In this document: piece by piece, positions 35,401-46,187 of the stretch | How the letters are laid out: every line of letters starts with the position of its first letter | Position numbering within the stretch: the first letter of the stretch is position 1 | Origin: Spinacia oleracea | Taxonomy: Eukaryota; Streptophyta; Magnoliopsida; Caryophyllales; Amaranthaceae | Direction: 5' to 3' | Assembly: GCF_020520425.1 (NCBI RefSeq) | Contig: NC_079487.1 | Location: forward strand, 126,006,385 to 126,070,384 | DNA length: 64,000 bases | Program-made: the position numbers and the translations under genes | The notes under the pieces: generated by a model | Told to the model about the DNA's origin: nothing | What the model saw: the letters and a program-made list of their open reading frames with translations, nothing else | The model's database searches: none

Positions 35401-38400
35401 CAGGGCTTGAACTACTGAGCTTGAAATCCTATGCAATGCCTAGCTGGTCTGTGAGGCCTTGAGCTACTGTGCTTCTATGACGCTGTCTTTGCTAGTGGGA
35501 TGTATATGACAGTGGGCATAAGAATTACAAATGCTTTTGTACAACTTGGCATTGGTGTTCTCGAGTCTAGACATTAGTTAATCAAAACAAGACCGGTGAG
35601 GTTTTGAACTACTATGCTTGTATCATACTGCCTGGCTAGTGGATTGTATTGATAGCGGACATGAGAAGTAGTCGTCAACTTTTCACCTGGGGAAATATGT
35701 GGATGCTTTCTTACTACTTGCCATAAAAGTTTCAGAGTGTAGAGTATAACTTAATAAGCCTTGGATATGATCTTCCTTTTCTAGTGATTTCCATGTTATA
35801 GTTGACATGAAAAGTGATGGTTGATCGTTGTGTAGGGAAGTATGTGAATGCTTTCATGCAACCTGGACTATAGACAACACTAAACCAAAACAAAGGAGTG
35901 GTGATGCTTTGACCAAGTCAGGCTGAGGCTTTTAAGTCTTAAACTGCAGTAATTTGTGCTTTCTAGTTTCTAGACTGGAGATTTATGTAGGCCTCTCTTC
36001 TTTGATTTTTGCCTTCTTCTTACTCGTTCACGTGTTTCTTCTCTAATTGCTTTTTTTTTGGTCTTAAGTCTATTAAGATTGCCTGATGTTTTAGATGCAC
36101 CAGTTATTCACAAACTTTATTCAATCATCGAAACTTTCTGAAAACCAGTTTTTAGATGTTCAAATGTGAAATACTGATGTGAGGCGGCTATTTGCATGCT
36201 GTTAATAGAATCTCTAAGTTCTGAATTTTAAATACAGCTTAGCATCTGTCATGTGGACATCTGATACACCGAGTAATCATAATACTGAATTAATCACAGT
36301 AATGGTAGAAATCAAAGATCAGAGCTTTTAAAGTTAGTGATTTGTATTTGTATGAGTTACTCTTTATTGTATATTATTTAGAAGTTAATTTAGTGACCTA
36401 TCTGACTTCTAGGACAGTATACTTACCTTTATACAAGTTTCCAGTTAAGTTTCTTCCAAGAGCTTGCGAAGTCCTTTTTAGCATCTTTAGTAGCTCCCTG
36501 CCATCATTGTGCAACCATATCGTTTCTCGTCCACACCAAACTAAACCCTTCAGCATACACCTATGGTCTAAACATCTCATTAAAGCCAATAATTTTTGGT
36601 CTCTCTTAAGAGCGTGTTTGATCTTCCCCTTCGTCTACTTGGAACTCGAAAGGACCGTAGAGAATTAGAAATGTTCTTTCAACTGTTTGGGTTCTAGAAA
36701 TACTCTTTCAGTATCTTCAAAATGGTTATTTTCTTGTATTGGATGCTGATATTCTGAAGCATCTGGCTTCTAAATTTCGAATTGCTGTCATATTCTAGTT
36801 GGAATATACATTTTATATTGGTTCTGATTTTTGACCGCCATGATACTATAATTACTGCTAACTGAAGTTTGTCTTCTGTTGCAGCTGTTGTATTTCGAAC
36901 AGGAGGAGAATGGTGGCATAAGTCTCGCACTACAGGTAATTTACATATCCTTTTCAACTCAGATTGTATGATAATACCCCCACGTCTTTTGGAGTTCTAA
37001 ACTTTAGCTTCTTTCAACACAGGAAGACAGCACTAAGAGTAGAAAAGTTACTTCTGCTGGAATGTTTTTTCTTGGCTTCCCTGTTTATCGGTTGGATCGC
37101 TCTGCTAGTTCGGTGAGCTATTATTTGAATTACAGTTTTCCCTTATTTGCTTGAATTAAGACATGCAGTTGTTATTCCCAGTATTGTGTATATTTTAGGT
37201 GGCAGCTGCTAAGGATCCAGATGCTGCCTTCTTCAAAAAGCTGGATGGATTTCAACCATGTGAACTGATTGAATTGAAACCTGGAACCCATGTATTTGCA
37301 GTCTATGGTTCGTTGATCTATTTGCGCTAACTTGGCTCTTGCTTCTTTTTATCTGCATAGGACCCTCCTTCCCCTATCAAACTTCACACTTTTCATTTTG
37401 GAATGTCCCACATAAATTTCACACTACGAATTCAAGCTAAAGTAAATGATTTAAGGTGCTCCCGTCGGGCTTATCTCCAATCCTCGCAAGTGACCCCGAC
37501 TTCGGTGCTGGTCCAAATAATTTAAGGGAAGTTTTTATGTGAGAGACCAATCTTTTTCGGAATTTACAAAATAATCCTACTGTTGCTTAAAAGTCCCCCC
37601 TCCCCCTATTTTGTTTGGACCACTTAATATTTTTCGTACCCTGTAAATGCTGAAAATCGTGGTTAAAATAACATATTACCATCACTCTCTCTCGTTTTTC
37701 TCCCCTCTATTTGTAACCTTCAATTTGGTTGGTTATATTGAGGCAGCTAAAATTTGACCTGGGAATTTCCGAAGTTATATGTCAGAGTTTGATGTCGTGA
37801 GGGTCTTGTTGGAATATGGATTTTCTATTTCCCCTTTGCCTCATTTTTTCTGTTTGGATTGGATGAAATTTTGGAGGATACTTGTCAGTGATCTCTGTCC
37901 GTTGTTATTTTCAAGTGAATTCTTCTCGTCTTTGATTTATCCTTGTTTTTTATTACTCGTTGTAACTTTTGTTTCTGATCGATTTTTGGGTTTGAATATT
38001 GAATTCTGGGTTCTTTGTTTGATTTTAGTCAAAATTCGACGGATGTTTGGCAGGGGTGCAAGGGAGTGTATGGGTGGGGGGGGGGGGGGTTGATTTTCTC
38101 CTTTGTTCTGTTGGTTTTTCCCTTTTTGTTTACCGCATACCAAGGAAAAGTAAGGGTTATCTAGGTCATTTGAATCACATGGGAGCTCTTGTGAGAAAAA
38201 CAAATGCAGGAGAGATAAACAAAAATACTCACCCCCCCCCCCCCCCCAAAAAAAAAAAAACAAAAACAAAAAAGGAATCAGAGAAGACAAAAAGAACGGA
38301 GAGTATTTTTTTCCTTTTCCTTCTCAACACTTCCATTTTATCCCTTTTTCTCCTGCCCACGTCAATTTTTTTAACCGAATATGTGGTGCACCTTGTGAAG

Positions 38401-39292
38401 TTCATTATGGGACGGAGATCATAATATTTTTCTTTTGACTCTGCATTAATTCATAGATGCAGGTACCTGACCATTTTTTGGTTGTTGTATGCTAATAGGT
38501 GACAACTTTTTCAAAAGTGTGAGCTACACAATTGAAGCTCTTTGTGCTTCACCTTTTACAAAAGAGAAGGATGACCTTAGAGAGGCGGAAGCACAATTAT
38601 TATCTAAAAGGGCGGAACTCTCTAAGTTTGAGAGCGAATACAGAGAAGTACTTGCTTGAACTCTTCCTTTTTTATTTGTTATTTTTATCAATAATGATGC
38701 AGGGAAAGAAACAGTATGGTTTTTTAATTTTTTTTTGGGTGGAAAAACAAGTAGGATTGTTAAAACTTACCAAAGAAGTGAAGATAGAACATACCCTGAA
38801 AAGAAAAGAAAAGAAAACTAGGGTATTGTATGAACTTGCTCTGCTTGTCTTACATGTTGCTGTATATGCAGGTTCTTACCCAATTTACTGAGATGACAAA
38901 TAGATACGCAAAAGAAATGCAGGCGGTAAGTTCATCAACACTTGGATCTTCTCTATGAATTACGCTTTCAATATAAAGAGTTGCAACCCATCCATGCATT
39001 TGACAACATGGTTCTGCAGATTGATGACCTTCTAAAACAGAGGAATGAAATCCATGCTTCATATACAGTTGTTCCTCCAATGAAGCGTAGCTCAAGTAAA
39101 ACCAAGAGGAGTTCAGCCAAAGAGTCTAAAGAAGAGGGTTACGGTAAAGAAGAGGGATATACTAACGAAGAGGGATACTGTAAAGAAGAGGGTTACTCGA
39201 GCTCGAGAGAAAGGAAGTCTGTTAGGGAAAGACTGAGGAAGAAGAAATGGTTTAACATCCATTTAAAGGCCGGTAAAAGGAAATCATGTTGA
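32477..39292 (+). CDS. ARL1: J-domain protein ARL1 (ARG1-like 1, chaperone DnaJ 16)
   Basis: Ten coding exons: 32477-32649, 34687-34810, 34963-35157, 35238-35342, 36885-36935, 37023-37112, 37199-37307, 38499-38647, 38872-38925, 39020-39292. All introns are GT-AG, giving 440 aa. The J domain lies at about residues 31-96, with the HPD triad at 60-62 for Hsp70 ATPase stimulation; intron 1 splits it just before HPD. A conserved plant-specific middle follows ([66 protein letters not shown]), then a charged coiled-coil-like region (about 290-360) and a basic tail. ARG1/ARL proteins act in root and hypocotyl gravitropism, linked to auxin transport and the cytoskeleton. [10 protein letters not shown] near the C-terminus matches ARL1 better than ARG1 as I recall them. 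Residues 387-410 form four KEEGY hexapeptide repeats. Confidence 0.95.
38076..38260. repeat. G14 and C16-A13 tracts in ARL1 intron 7
   Basis: A G-run (38076-38089) and a C-run (38232-38247) followed by an A-run lie about 140 bp apart in the 1.19-kb intron 7. They could pair in the transcript to form a hairpin. Homopolymer lengths may be unreliable. Confidence 0.7.
39128..39199 (+). repeat. four 18-bp tandem units in the last ARL1 exon
   Basis: AAAGAAGAGGGTTACGGT-type units repeat four times in frame, encoding [18 protein letters not shown] and KEEGYS. Confidence 0.9.
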
Positions 39293-39839
39293 AAACCGTT
39301 AAGATAGACTGAGAATAATCTACGCTTATACATCTCAGAGTTCGGGATTCTTAGATTTGGGTGTGCGTGATGATGAGAATCTTTAATCCAGCTGCTTGGA
39401 TTAAAATGGAGAATCCATGTCTGTGACTGTGATTTTATGCAAAAGGTTCAAGATGCAGCAGGCTGTTCTTTCTCATGCAATTGCCAATATGAATTAACAT
39501 ATTGGTTTGGCAATTCTCTTGTAAAGCATTAGTCATTCATTTTTATTGTAAAATTTATTCACCTAGTTCTTTTTCCTTTTTTTTTGTACTCTACTTTTTT
39601 CATGAACTCAGAAAATTAGCATCCATAAAATGCATAATTTATTCATTACATGGGTATCCTTAATCCAGGGTTTTTTTCGATAGAAAATATTTGTACCAAT
39701 AATCCCCATTTTTATTGTGCAGCAACTCGGCTCTGAGCTTGCAAGTGTTATGGTTAGGGACATCAGTGCCCCTGAGTTAATGGGTTTGTCGACAATTTTT
39801 AACTTGATATTTACTTACAAAACAGGGGAGGTTATATTA

Positions 39840-39878
<39 letters not shown>

Positions 39879-40180
39879 TTTACTTTTATATAGTGATAGG
39901 AGAATATGACAAATGAGTAATGAAAATTCTTTTGGGTTACAACTTACAATGTTACATTACAAGAAATTAAATCAAACCATATAAACAAGAAAAACAAAAA
40001 AAAGAACAGAACGAAATCGAATACCCTTAACACTAAATCACCATTGCTTAAAACTTGTGTAAATTTTCTTTTAGGTTCAACATTCATTTCATTTCTAGGA
40101 AAATAAAAAGACTTTTTTGTGTTTTGGAACTTTTCATCCTAATTAGAATTCCTTCTGAAATCTCATATTGAAGTTGCTGT
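39293..40180. other. ARL1 3' UTR and convergent intergenic space
   Basis: The ARL1 3' UTR converges on the peroxidase 3' end. An uninterrupted (AT)n microsatellite spans about 39845-39878. No further gene. Confidence 0.5.
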
Positions 40181-42017
40181 TTATTCGTTGAAGGCATCAC
40201 ACCTGTGTCTTACCTCTCCATCCTTGTCAGTTCTAATCTTGTAAATACTCGCCTTTAACATCGCCTTAGCAAAGTCGTTAAAGAAAGCTGTTTCATTAGC
40301 TGCATAGAGGTCTACTGTAGGCCTGGTTCGCGGGTCATCAGCCATGGCTTGATCCGAGGCAAGGAGTCCTAGCCCGCGCTGGAGGTTCTTGTAGTACATG
40401 TTGTCAAACTTTCCAGGGGTCATAACGTCGTTGAAGGCTGCCATGGTTGGGTCTGTGGTGTAGTTGGCACACAACTTCTTGAGCCCATCAGCATATTTTG
40501 GGTTCAACTTCGGGTCAACGGGTTGGGTTCTGCTGTAATGGAAGAGCCGGTTGCTGAACTCGGTGCAGTGAGAGAACCCAATTGTGTGAGCACCTATTAG
40601 AGCCACCATCTCTTGTACTGTGAACCCTTTGATCTTGAACATGTCTATGATATGAGTCATGGTCATGTTTGGAAGGGCCAAATTGCCAAGCACCCTTGAT
40701 GCCTATCATCAATTATATGCAATATGTTAGCAACATGTGTTTAGACTATCATCACAAATATTGTTGCACGTAACGATCTTTGTATATCCAACGTTTAGAT
40801 GATGAATGTACGTATGAGAATAGATCATATGACCGGATTTTCTAATAAACGACAACCATATAGAATCACCCGTGTATGATGTTGTAAATTTTTTGATGAA
40901 ACATTGAAACCTATAATCATTACATTAAATAATCAAAATAAATATTACTACATTAATATATGTTCTCGCGTCAGACGAATGAGATCTTGCCTTAAGGGGT
41001 GTTTGTCTTGTGGGAATTGATGGTTGGAAATGAGAAGATGGGAATTGAAACTACCTTGTTTGTTTTGTGGGAATGCGAAATGAAGGTGGGATTGAGAATG
41101 AGAAATAAAGGGGTGTATTCCCTTGTTTTTTTATTCCCATAGGAGGGTAGTGAATTGAAATGGAAATCAAGATAAAAATGAAATGACCAATTTGCCATTA
41201 ATGAAATCGAAAGGGAGGAAGATTATCAAGGGCTTTTTTAGTATTTTTGTCCAATCTATTTTCATTACCAAACAAACAAGAGAAATGTCCATATTTCTTG
41301 AATTCTCAATTGACAATTCTCAATCTATATTCCAACCTCTATTCCCCAAATTCTCATTCTCATTCTCACATACCAAACGCCTCATAAAGGTTAAAGACTT
41401 AAGACTGATAACGTGTATATGATAGGTCACATGATTGCCGTGCATTATACTATATATAAAAAGAAATGGTTTGGAGATCGAACCTGGGAAACAAGGCCAT
41501 CCTTACGTCCAAGGGGAACCTCATAGAAAGGACCACCAGTCATCATAATAAGGTTCCTAGTCGAAGTAGCCAAAATATCCGTACAAGAAACAACACCAGG
41601 GCACTCCAACTCCATGGCCGTCTTAACACGAGTGACGAGATCAAATGCGTCACCAGGAAGAGAAAGATTGACATCAGCATCTCTTTCAGCGGTGCCATGA
41701 AGATGGTTCGATGCAACGAGGGTCGAACCATCACAACCATCCACCATGCAATCATGGAAGAATACTCGAACCACCGCAGCCGCCGTTGTTGGTGTCTCAG
41801 CCTGTTTGGCTGTCACAATGCGGCTGATTATGTCGTTAAAATGAGGGCATGTTTTGTTGTAGTAGTCCAATGTCAGAGTCGGAGGAGGACGAGGATGCCC
41901 CTTCGATTCGACTACTACCAACACGAAAGAGATGATCAGGAAGGTAATCAAAACAACGTACAATTTGTTGATCCTCATCTTCTTATTATTGTTATTTGAT
42001 GATAACAACCCCGCCAT
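40181..42017 (-). CDS. class III peroxidase, PER31/41/63/65 type
   Basis: Two exons on the minus strand: 42017-41484 and 40702-40181, joined in phase 0 through a GT-AG intron, giving 351 aa. It is a secreted haem peroxidase acting on phenolics or generating reactive oxygen in the cell wall. Visible signatures are distal R84 and H88 in RVFFHDC, proximal H217 in ALIGAHTIGFSHC, Cys residues including C57, C90, C95, C139 and C145, and GGPFYEVPLGRKDG. The tail ends VRHRCDAFNE. Blocks FTVQEMVAL, PGKFDNMYYKNLQRGLGLL and DPRTRPTVDLYA place it with PER31/41/63/65. The hydrophobic signal lies at residues 18-37; translation from Met14 would give a more usual signal peptide, so the 13-residue Asn-rich extension may be untranslated. 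The intron contains a 389-bp MITE. Confidence 0.93.
40996..41384. mobile_element. Tourist-type MITE in the peroxidase intron
   Basis: Inverted ends GGGGTGTTTG and CAAACGCCTCA lie between perfect TAA triplets (40993-40995 and 41385-41387), the target size of PIF/Harbinger elements. The interior pairs GGGAATTGA/GAGAATGAGAA blocks with TTCTCAATTGACAATTCTCA and TTCTCATTCTCATTCTC. Non-coding, spliced out with the host intron. Confidence 0.78.
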
Positions 42018-42333
42018 TGTAAGAAATGGCGTTTTTTTCTGGTCTTTTGTATGTCTTTATATTTATTATTATGGTTTTTTTTTTCTTCCTTTTGTTTTTT
42101 CTAAGGTGAATATTTTGGGTGAAGGGTGGAGAATTTTTCGGACAAGAGTTTCGAGAAAAAATAGATAAGAAGGATAATTTTTTACAATTTTATTTTTATT
42201 TACGATTGGAAAAATAGAGGGGTTAATTCGTGGAGGAGAGTAAATAAAGGGAGGGGGTTGGATATAATTGGAGTTTAATTAATTCTTCTTTAGAAAACTA
42301 AGACCAAAAAAAACAATGATAGTTAAAAAAAAA
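42018..42333 (-). other. upstream region of the peroxidase gene
   Basis: T- and A-rich DNA. No unambiguous TATA box could be chosen. Confidence 0.3.
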
Positions 42334-42556
42334 CTAAGGTGTTGTTTGGTTGGCATAAAAAAATGGGAATTTAGAGTTCTTATGAATTGTAAACTACTCC
42401 GTATGTGAGTAGAAAATCTCATAGGAAGTTACTTCCCATATTATTAACCAAATAACTCTAGCAAGTTCCCATTAATTTAATTAAGGAACTCATTTCCTAT
42501 GAATTTGCATTTCATGGGAAATTCTATTTCCTTTGTGAACCAAACAACACCTTAGA
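42334..42556. mobile_element. MITE with 18-bp perfect terminal inverted repeats
   Basis: CTAAGGTGTTGTTTGGTT at 42334 is repeated perfectly in inverted orientation, ending at 42555. Inner inverted blocks (ATGGGAATTTAGAG / ATTTGCATTTCATGGGAAAT; GGAAGTTACTTCC) add to the secondary structure. Probably PIF/Harbinger-like. It lies about 320 bp upstream of the peroxidase gene. Confidence 0.82.
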
Positions 42557-43529
42557 TGTATCCAACTACGGTCGACAATTTTTTTCTTTTGTTTTTATAT
42601 AGAAATTAGTCCCTGCAATAAAATAATGGGTACACTTATCATTTGGTATCACCGCTCGTTACCAGTTTTTTATTTTTTTTGTTTTGTAAGTCATAGAATT
42701 TAAATTGAATCATGAACTACAGAATAATCACACATGTAATAATTATGTTTATTTTGAAAACTGACAAAAAAAAATTAAAAACAACATTTTATGATTTTCA
42801 TATTTTGATTTTTAGTTTCGAAAAAAAAAACAAAAAAGATTCCAATACTTAATTACTCCGTAAGTGATAAGTATATATTGATCATTCCCATGGTAATGCA
42901 AACGATCCCTTGATAGATCATTTTATAGGCATACAAGGGCTTTGACTTTGACCATTCATATTCTTATAAGCTAAGCTAGCTTTGACTTGCTACCTTGTTG
43001 GAGTACCGGAGTACGGATCTACGACTTTTATAAATAATAAAATAATCCACATGTGAGTTCGAAATCCCTTAAAGAAAGCAGAAACTTATTTCACTATAGC
43101 TTTATGAAAAATGATTCAATTGGTTTTTTGGTGCAAATGTGAGAAATGATTCAATTGGTTGGTTATGTGGAGCAAAACATTGACCTTATTTGACGACGTT
43201 TTTTCATCAGAAAACAAAAGAGTTAAATTGAGATTTGTACACATATTTTGAACTTTATTATTTATGTATCTTAAAATCAGAATGAAAAAATAGGTAGTAG
43301 TACAAATACAACAATCAGAACATACATACATACATAAGAAGCATAATACATTCTCCTTCTTAACCTCTGTTCAAAAATAATCATCACGTTAATAGTGTAA
43401 TATACTAATATGACTGCACAACCTGCGGCGTGAATATATGAAATCTAGACAGAGGGAGTACAATTTATACAAATAAGGAACATAAAAGTGCGTGCTTGTT
43501 GATGATCTCCATCTCCAATTACACCCAAA
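42557..43529. other. intergenic and 3' flank of the first QPSF-tail gene
   Basis: No gene. The part from about 43198 on is similar to the DNA 3' of the second family copy: 'caaaagagttaaattgagat' occurs at about 43214 here and at about 49380 there. Confidence 0.5.
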
Positions 43530-43784
43530 TTAAATAATAAGAATTACAAAAGACAAAACAAAAGAAGCCAACTTAAATGATGGTTGATGAACAGGGGAGC
43601 TCCGGGAGCTGCCTGTTGTTCCGCGGTTGCCGGTAAAGGTTCTTCCTCTTGATGAACTCCTTCCACCACCACCGCCGCCACCACTTCTCTGCCCTTCAAC
43701 CACATGTAGTGTTAGAATAAGATTCATAAGAATAATGCAAATAATAACCATAAAAGTTGCTCCTCTTCTGTGAAAATAAGACAT
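43530..43784 (-). CDS. small secreted Gly/Ser/Arg-rich protein, QPSF-tail family copy 1
   Basis: Intronless, 84 aa. Residues 1-31 form a signal peptide: basic MSYFHRRGATF, a hydrophobic core to about residue 26, then HVVEG before a likely cleavage site at QR. The mature part is a Gly7 run followed by Arg/Ser/Thr/Gly-rich sequence. The tail SSPVHQPSFKLASFVLSF plus VILII is hydrophobic and could be a GPI-attachment signal (Ser omega site, polar spacer, hydrophobic end) or a membrane anchor. Two diverged relatives lie at 50836 and 55695 on the same strand. TATATATAG sits about 60 bp upstream of the start. I do not recognise a named family; function unknown, secretory location inferred. Confidence 0.75.
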   Translation of the reverse strand: MSYFHRRGATFMVIICIILMNLILTLHVVEGQRSGGGGGGGRSSSRGRTFTGNRGTTGSSRSSPVHQPSFKLASFVLSFVILII

Positions 43785-43839
43785 TTTTATGAGCTTTAGT
43801 TTTTTTGTATGTGGGTGTTTCTGTTTAATCGTTAATTAC

Positions 43840-43850
43840 TATATATAATT
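43840..43850 (-). promoter_or_regulatory. TATA box of QPSF copy 1
   Basis: TATATATAG read on the minus strand. The surrounding upstream DNA ('gcctcctactttgaccaact') is conserved upstream of copy 2, supporting a shared promoter. Confidence 0.5.
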
Positions 43851-44203
43851 GGTTAACTTAACATAAATAAAAAAATTGAGATTAACTAGTATAATATGCT
43901 AAAGGCATTATAATACATTATCAATAGCCTCCTACTTTGACCAACTTAAGATAATATTTATTTTAATTATATATACGGAGTAATTGGAAGCGATAGTATG
44001 TGATTACGAAATACGAGTAGTTTTTGCTTGATGGACTATTGAAATTTGAAAGTGACATGACTGACATCCCCGCCTTTGTGGCTCATTTTTTATATATATA
44101 TATATAAAAAAAAAACAATACCTCAATTTTTATTTAATCTAATACACAGTTTGATTTTCACGATTTCCACGCAAACCTTTGACCATAGATATATATCTAT
44201 TAT

Positions 44204-45891
44204 TATAGTAGGAACGTTTTCTCTCTCTAAAAACCAATCCTCCCACTTCTCTCTAAACTTCGATCACAAACCCTACCGCCGCCGTCACCCCAAGGCGGCT
44301 CGCTGGTGGCCGAAGCGATCCTAGCTCGCTAAAGGTCGCCGGTGAGCCGCTGTTGCCGCGTCCTACTCTATTGTCTCTGTAGATCGGAGGCTCGTAGTTT
44401 TTTCGGCGAAGAAGAAGACGGAGCAAAGCTTGACCTAATAAAAAGCTTCAAACTCCTCTCGGTTAACACCTTCTCACCGGATTGTTCATAGGATTAGTTA
44501 GTGGAGCCAATTTCAACCGACGTTTCAAGCGAGAGGATTAATCGGATCTGAATTTCTTCAACCTTGGGTGACCTAATTCCAAAGCTATCCCGAGCGCCGC
44601 CGCCGTTAAACACGCCGGTAAAAGTTAGGGTTAGAGTTTCTAATTTGGATTAGGTAGTGTTAGCTTAGGGTTGTTGGGTCTGATTTCTTGCGGGGTTTTA
44701 GTGTTTTAATGGTATTCCTAGTCGTTGTCGTCTTGCGGTTTCGGTAACCCCGATCTTGACGGTTGGTAAAGACTAGAGGTCTGGTTTTTAGGGGTTTTGG
44801 CTATTTTCATCGGTGCTTTCCTAGTTGCCGTCGTTCTTGCGGTTTCGGTAACCCCGATCTTGACAATAAAGGTGTAGACTAGGTTAGGGTTTCTGTGTTG
44901 GTGTAGTATAGCCAAATTCGTTGTCCCTTCAGACTTTGTGTGCCAAGGTTTTGTCCCGCTATCGTTCTCCTCGTTGGTGTCAGGTTGTTGTGTGGTTTAA
45001 TTAATTATTTTTTGTGTGGTTTCCTTCAAATGTTCGGGGTTTGCAGTAGCATTTGGGTAGAAGTAATGATGTTCTTTTCTTTCATAAGTAGTTTCTCTTT
45101 TAATATGGTCACTTGTTGTTTAATTGGACTTCCAATGTGGGGTTGTCCATATTGGTTTGTTGTTGAGTTGGGATTAGTTATTTGGTATAGAGAGATGTTG
45201 TTAATTGGTATGCTTCCCTCTTCTCAAGAATGGTGTTTGGGTGTTGGAGGAGGTGTGTTATGTGTTAAGGAGGAATCAATTTTCCTTGTTTGTGGTCTTG
45301 GAGGTAAAGTTTTGAGTTTCATGTCAGGGATAGGAGGTTTATGTGGGAGGGGGTTTTGGTGTCCATGGATTTTGGTTGCTAGTTGGTCTTTGAGGTTAAC
45401 TTATGTTAATTCTCAATTTAGGTTAGTGATTAGAATGTTTCTCATCACTTTTAAAAAATCTTATTTGAACACTGCTCTCCTTTCGGAGGTTCATAGTATG
45501 CTCCCCGAATCACTTATAGTGATTCATGAGGCTTGTGAGCAATTCACAAGTCATATGCAACCAATTCATGTCATTACTTCTCTTCTTTTCCTTTCTTGGC
45601 TATCCAAGTTTCACAGGTGTTCAAGGGAATCTCTCAAGGTTTACCAACCCAGCTATGACTCAATTTCAAATAAGGAAAACAGAAGCGGAATTGGCTTTGG
45701 CACGCTATGCATAATACGGCGTTGTAAACAAAGTCACGACAACAACCAGGAGGCTACAAGCGAAGAACGTGCTACCCTTATGGCTTTTAGAAGCTTGTTG
45801 TTAGTGTTTTGTGTAACCCTGATAGTTTGTAGTGGTAGTTTGTAATGTTTGTTTTATTTATGCAAATTAAGCCAATGTCAAAAAAAAAAAA
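44204..45891 (+). mobile_element. poly-A-tailed non-LTR retroposon, 1.69 kb
   Basis: Bounded by a perfect 17-bp duplication, AGATATATATCTATTAT (44187-44203 and 45892-45908), with a run of about 12 A at the 3' end: the hallmark of LINE-driven insertion. The 5' part (about 44220-44640) is pyrimidine-rich and then GC-rich, like a transcript leader. The 3' terminus AATGTTTGTTTTATTTATGC...AATGTCAAAA resembles that of the LINE at 49491-50023 (AATGTTTGTTTAGCACTTGTC), suggesting the same machinery. A 301-codon frame (44940-45845) gives a Cys/Trp/Phe-rich translation matching nothing I know, so I treat the insertion as a non-autonomous retroposon or retrocopy of unknown origin. Confidence 0.75.
44715..44864 (+). 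repeat. internal direct repeat, period about 104 bp
   Basis: TTCCTAGTCGTTGTCGTC...CCCCGATCTTGAC (44715-44760) recurs with small changes at 44818-44864. Both contain TTGCGGTTTCGGTAACCCCG. Probably part of the retroposon leader. Confidence 0.8.
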
Positions 45892-45908
45892 AGATATATA
45901 TCTATTAT

Positions 45909-46187
45909 CAGTAATTTTTTTTAAAGTTGATATTTGGATATAAATAATTGGAATAATTCTAACAAGATTTTGTGTAACTGTTTTTGTTCTTATGTATAGA
46001 TAACCATTAGTGCTAAAAGCAAAGTGTTGTGATCAAAAGAAAGCGAGGGTGTAGTATATAATTATTACTTAATTCAAATGAGGTTGTTCTACTCCTATAC
46101 CAGTTTTTGTGAGTGTAGAGAGAGCCATGAATTGAAACTAACCTAGTTGACATTCACACTTTTACACGAATATGCTATTAGTCCGTG
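45909..46187. other. short intergenic spacer
   Basis: Nothing recognised. Confidence 0.4.

Noticed and set aside
37779..38424. Open frames on both strands across ARL1 intron 7
   Set aside because: They run through G, C and A homopolymers inside an intron flanked by well-matched splice sites.
9814..39292. A functional cluster for cell shape (GIS-like factor, ARPC2A, ARL1)
   Set aside because: The trichome/actin/gravity link is thematic only; the genes are far apart with separate promoters and nothing in the sequence ties them.
41466..41999. 177-codon plus-strand frame opposite peroxidase exon 1
   Set aside because: Antisense shadow of the peroxidase coding strand, which has all the catalytic motifs.
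44940..45845. 301-codon plus-strand open frame as a protein-coding gene
   Set aside because: It lies wholly inside a poly-A-tailed retroposon, has odd Cys/Trp/Phe-rich composition, matches no family I know and has no supporting promoter or introns.
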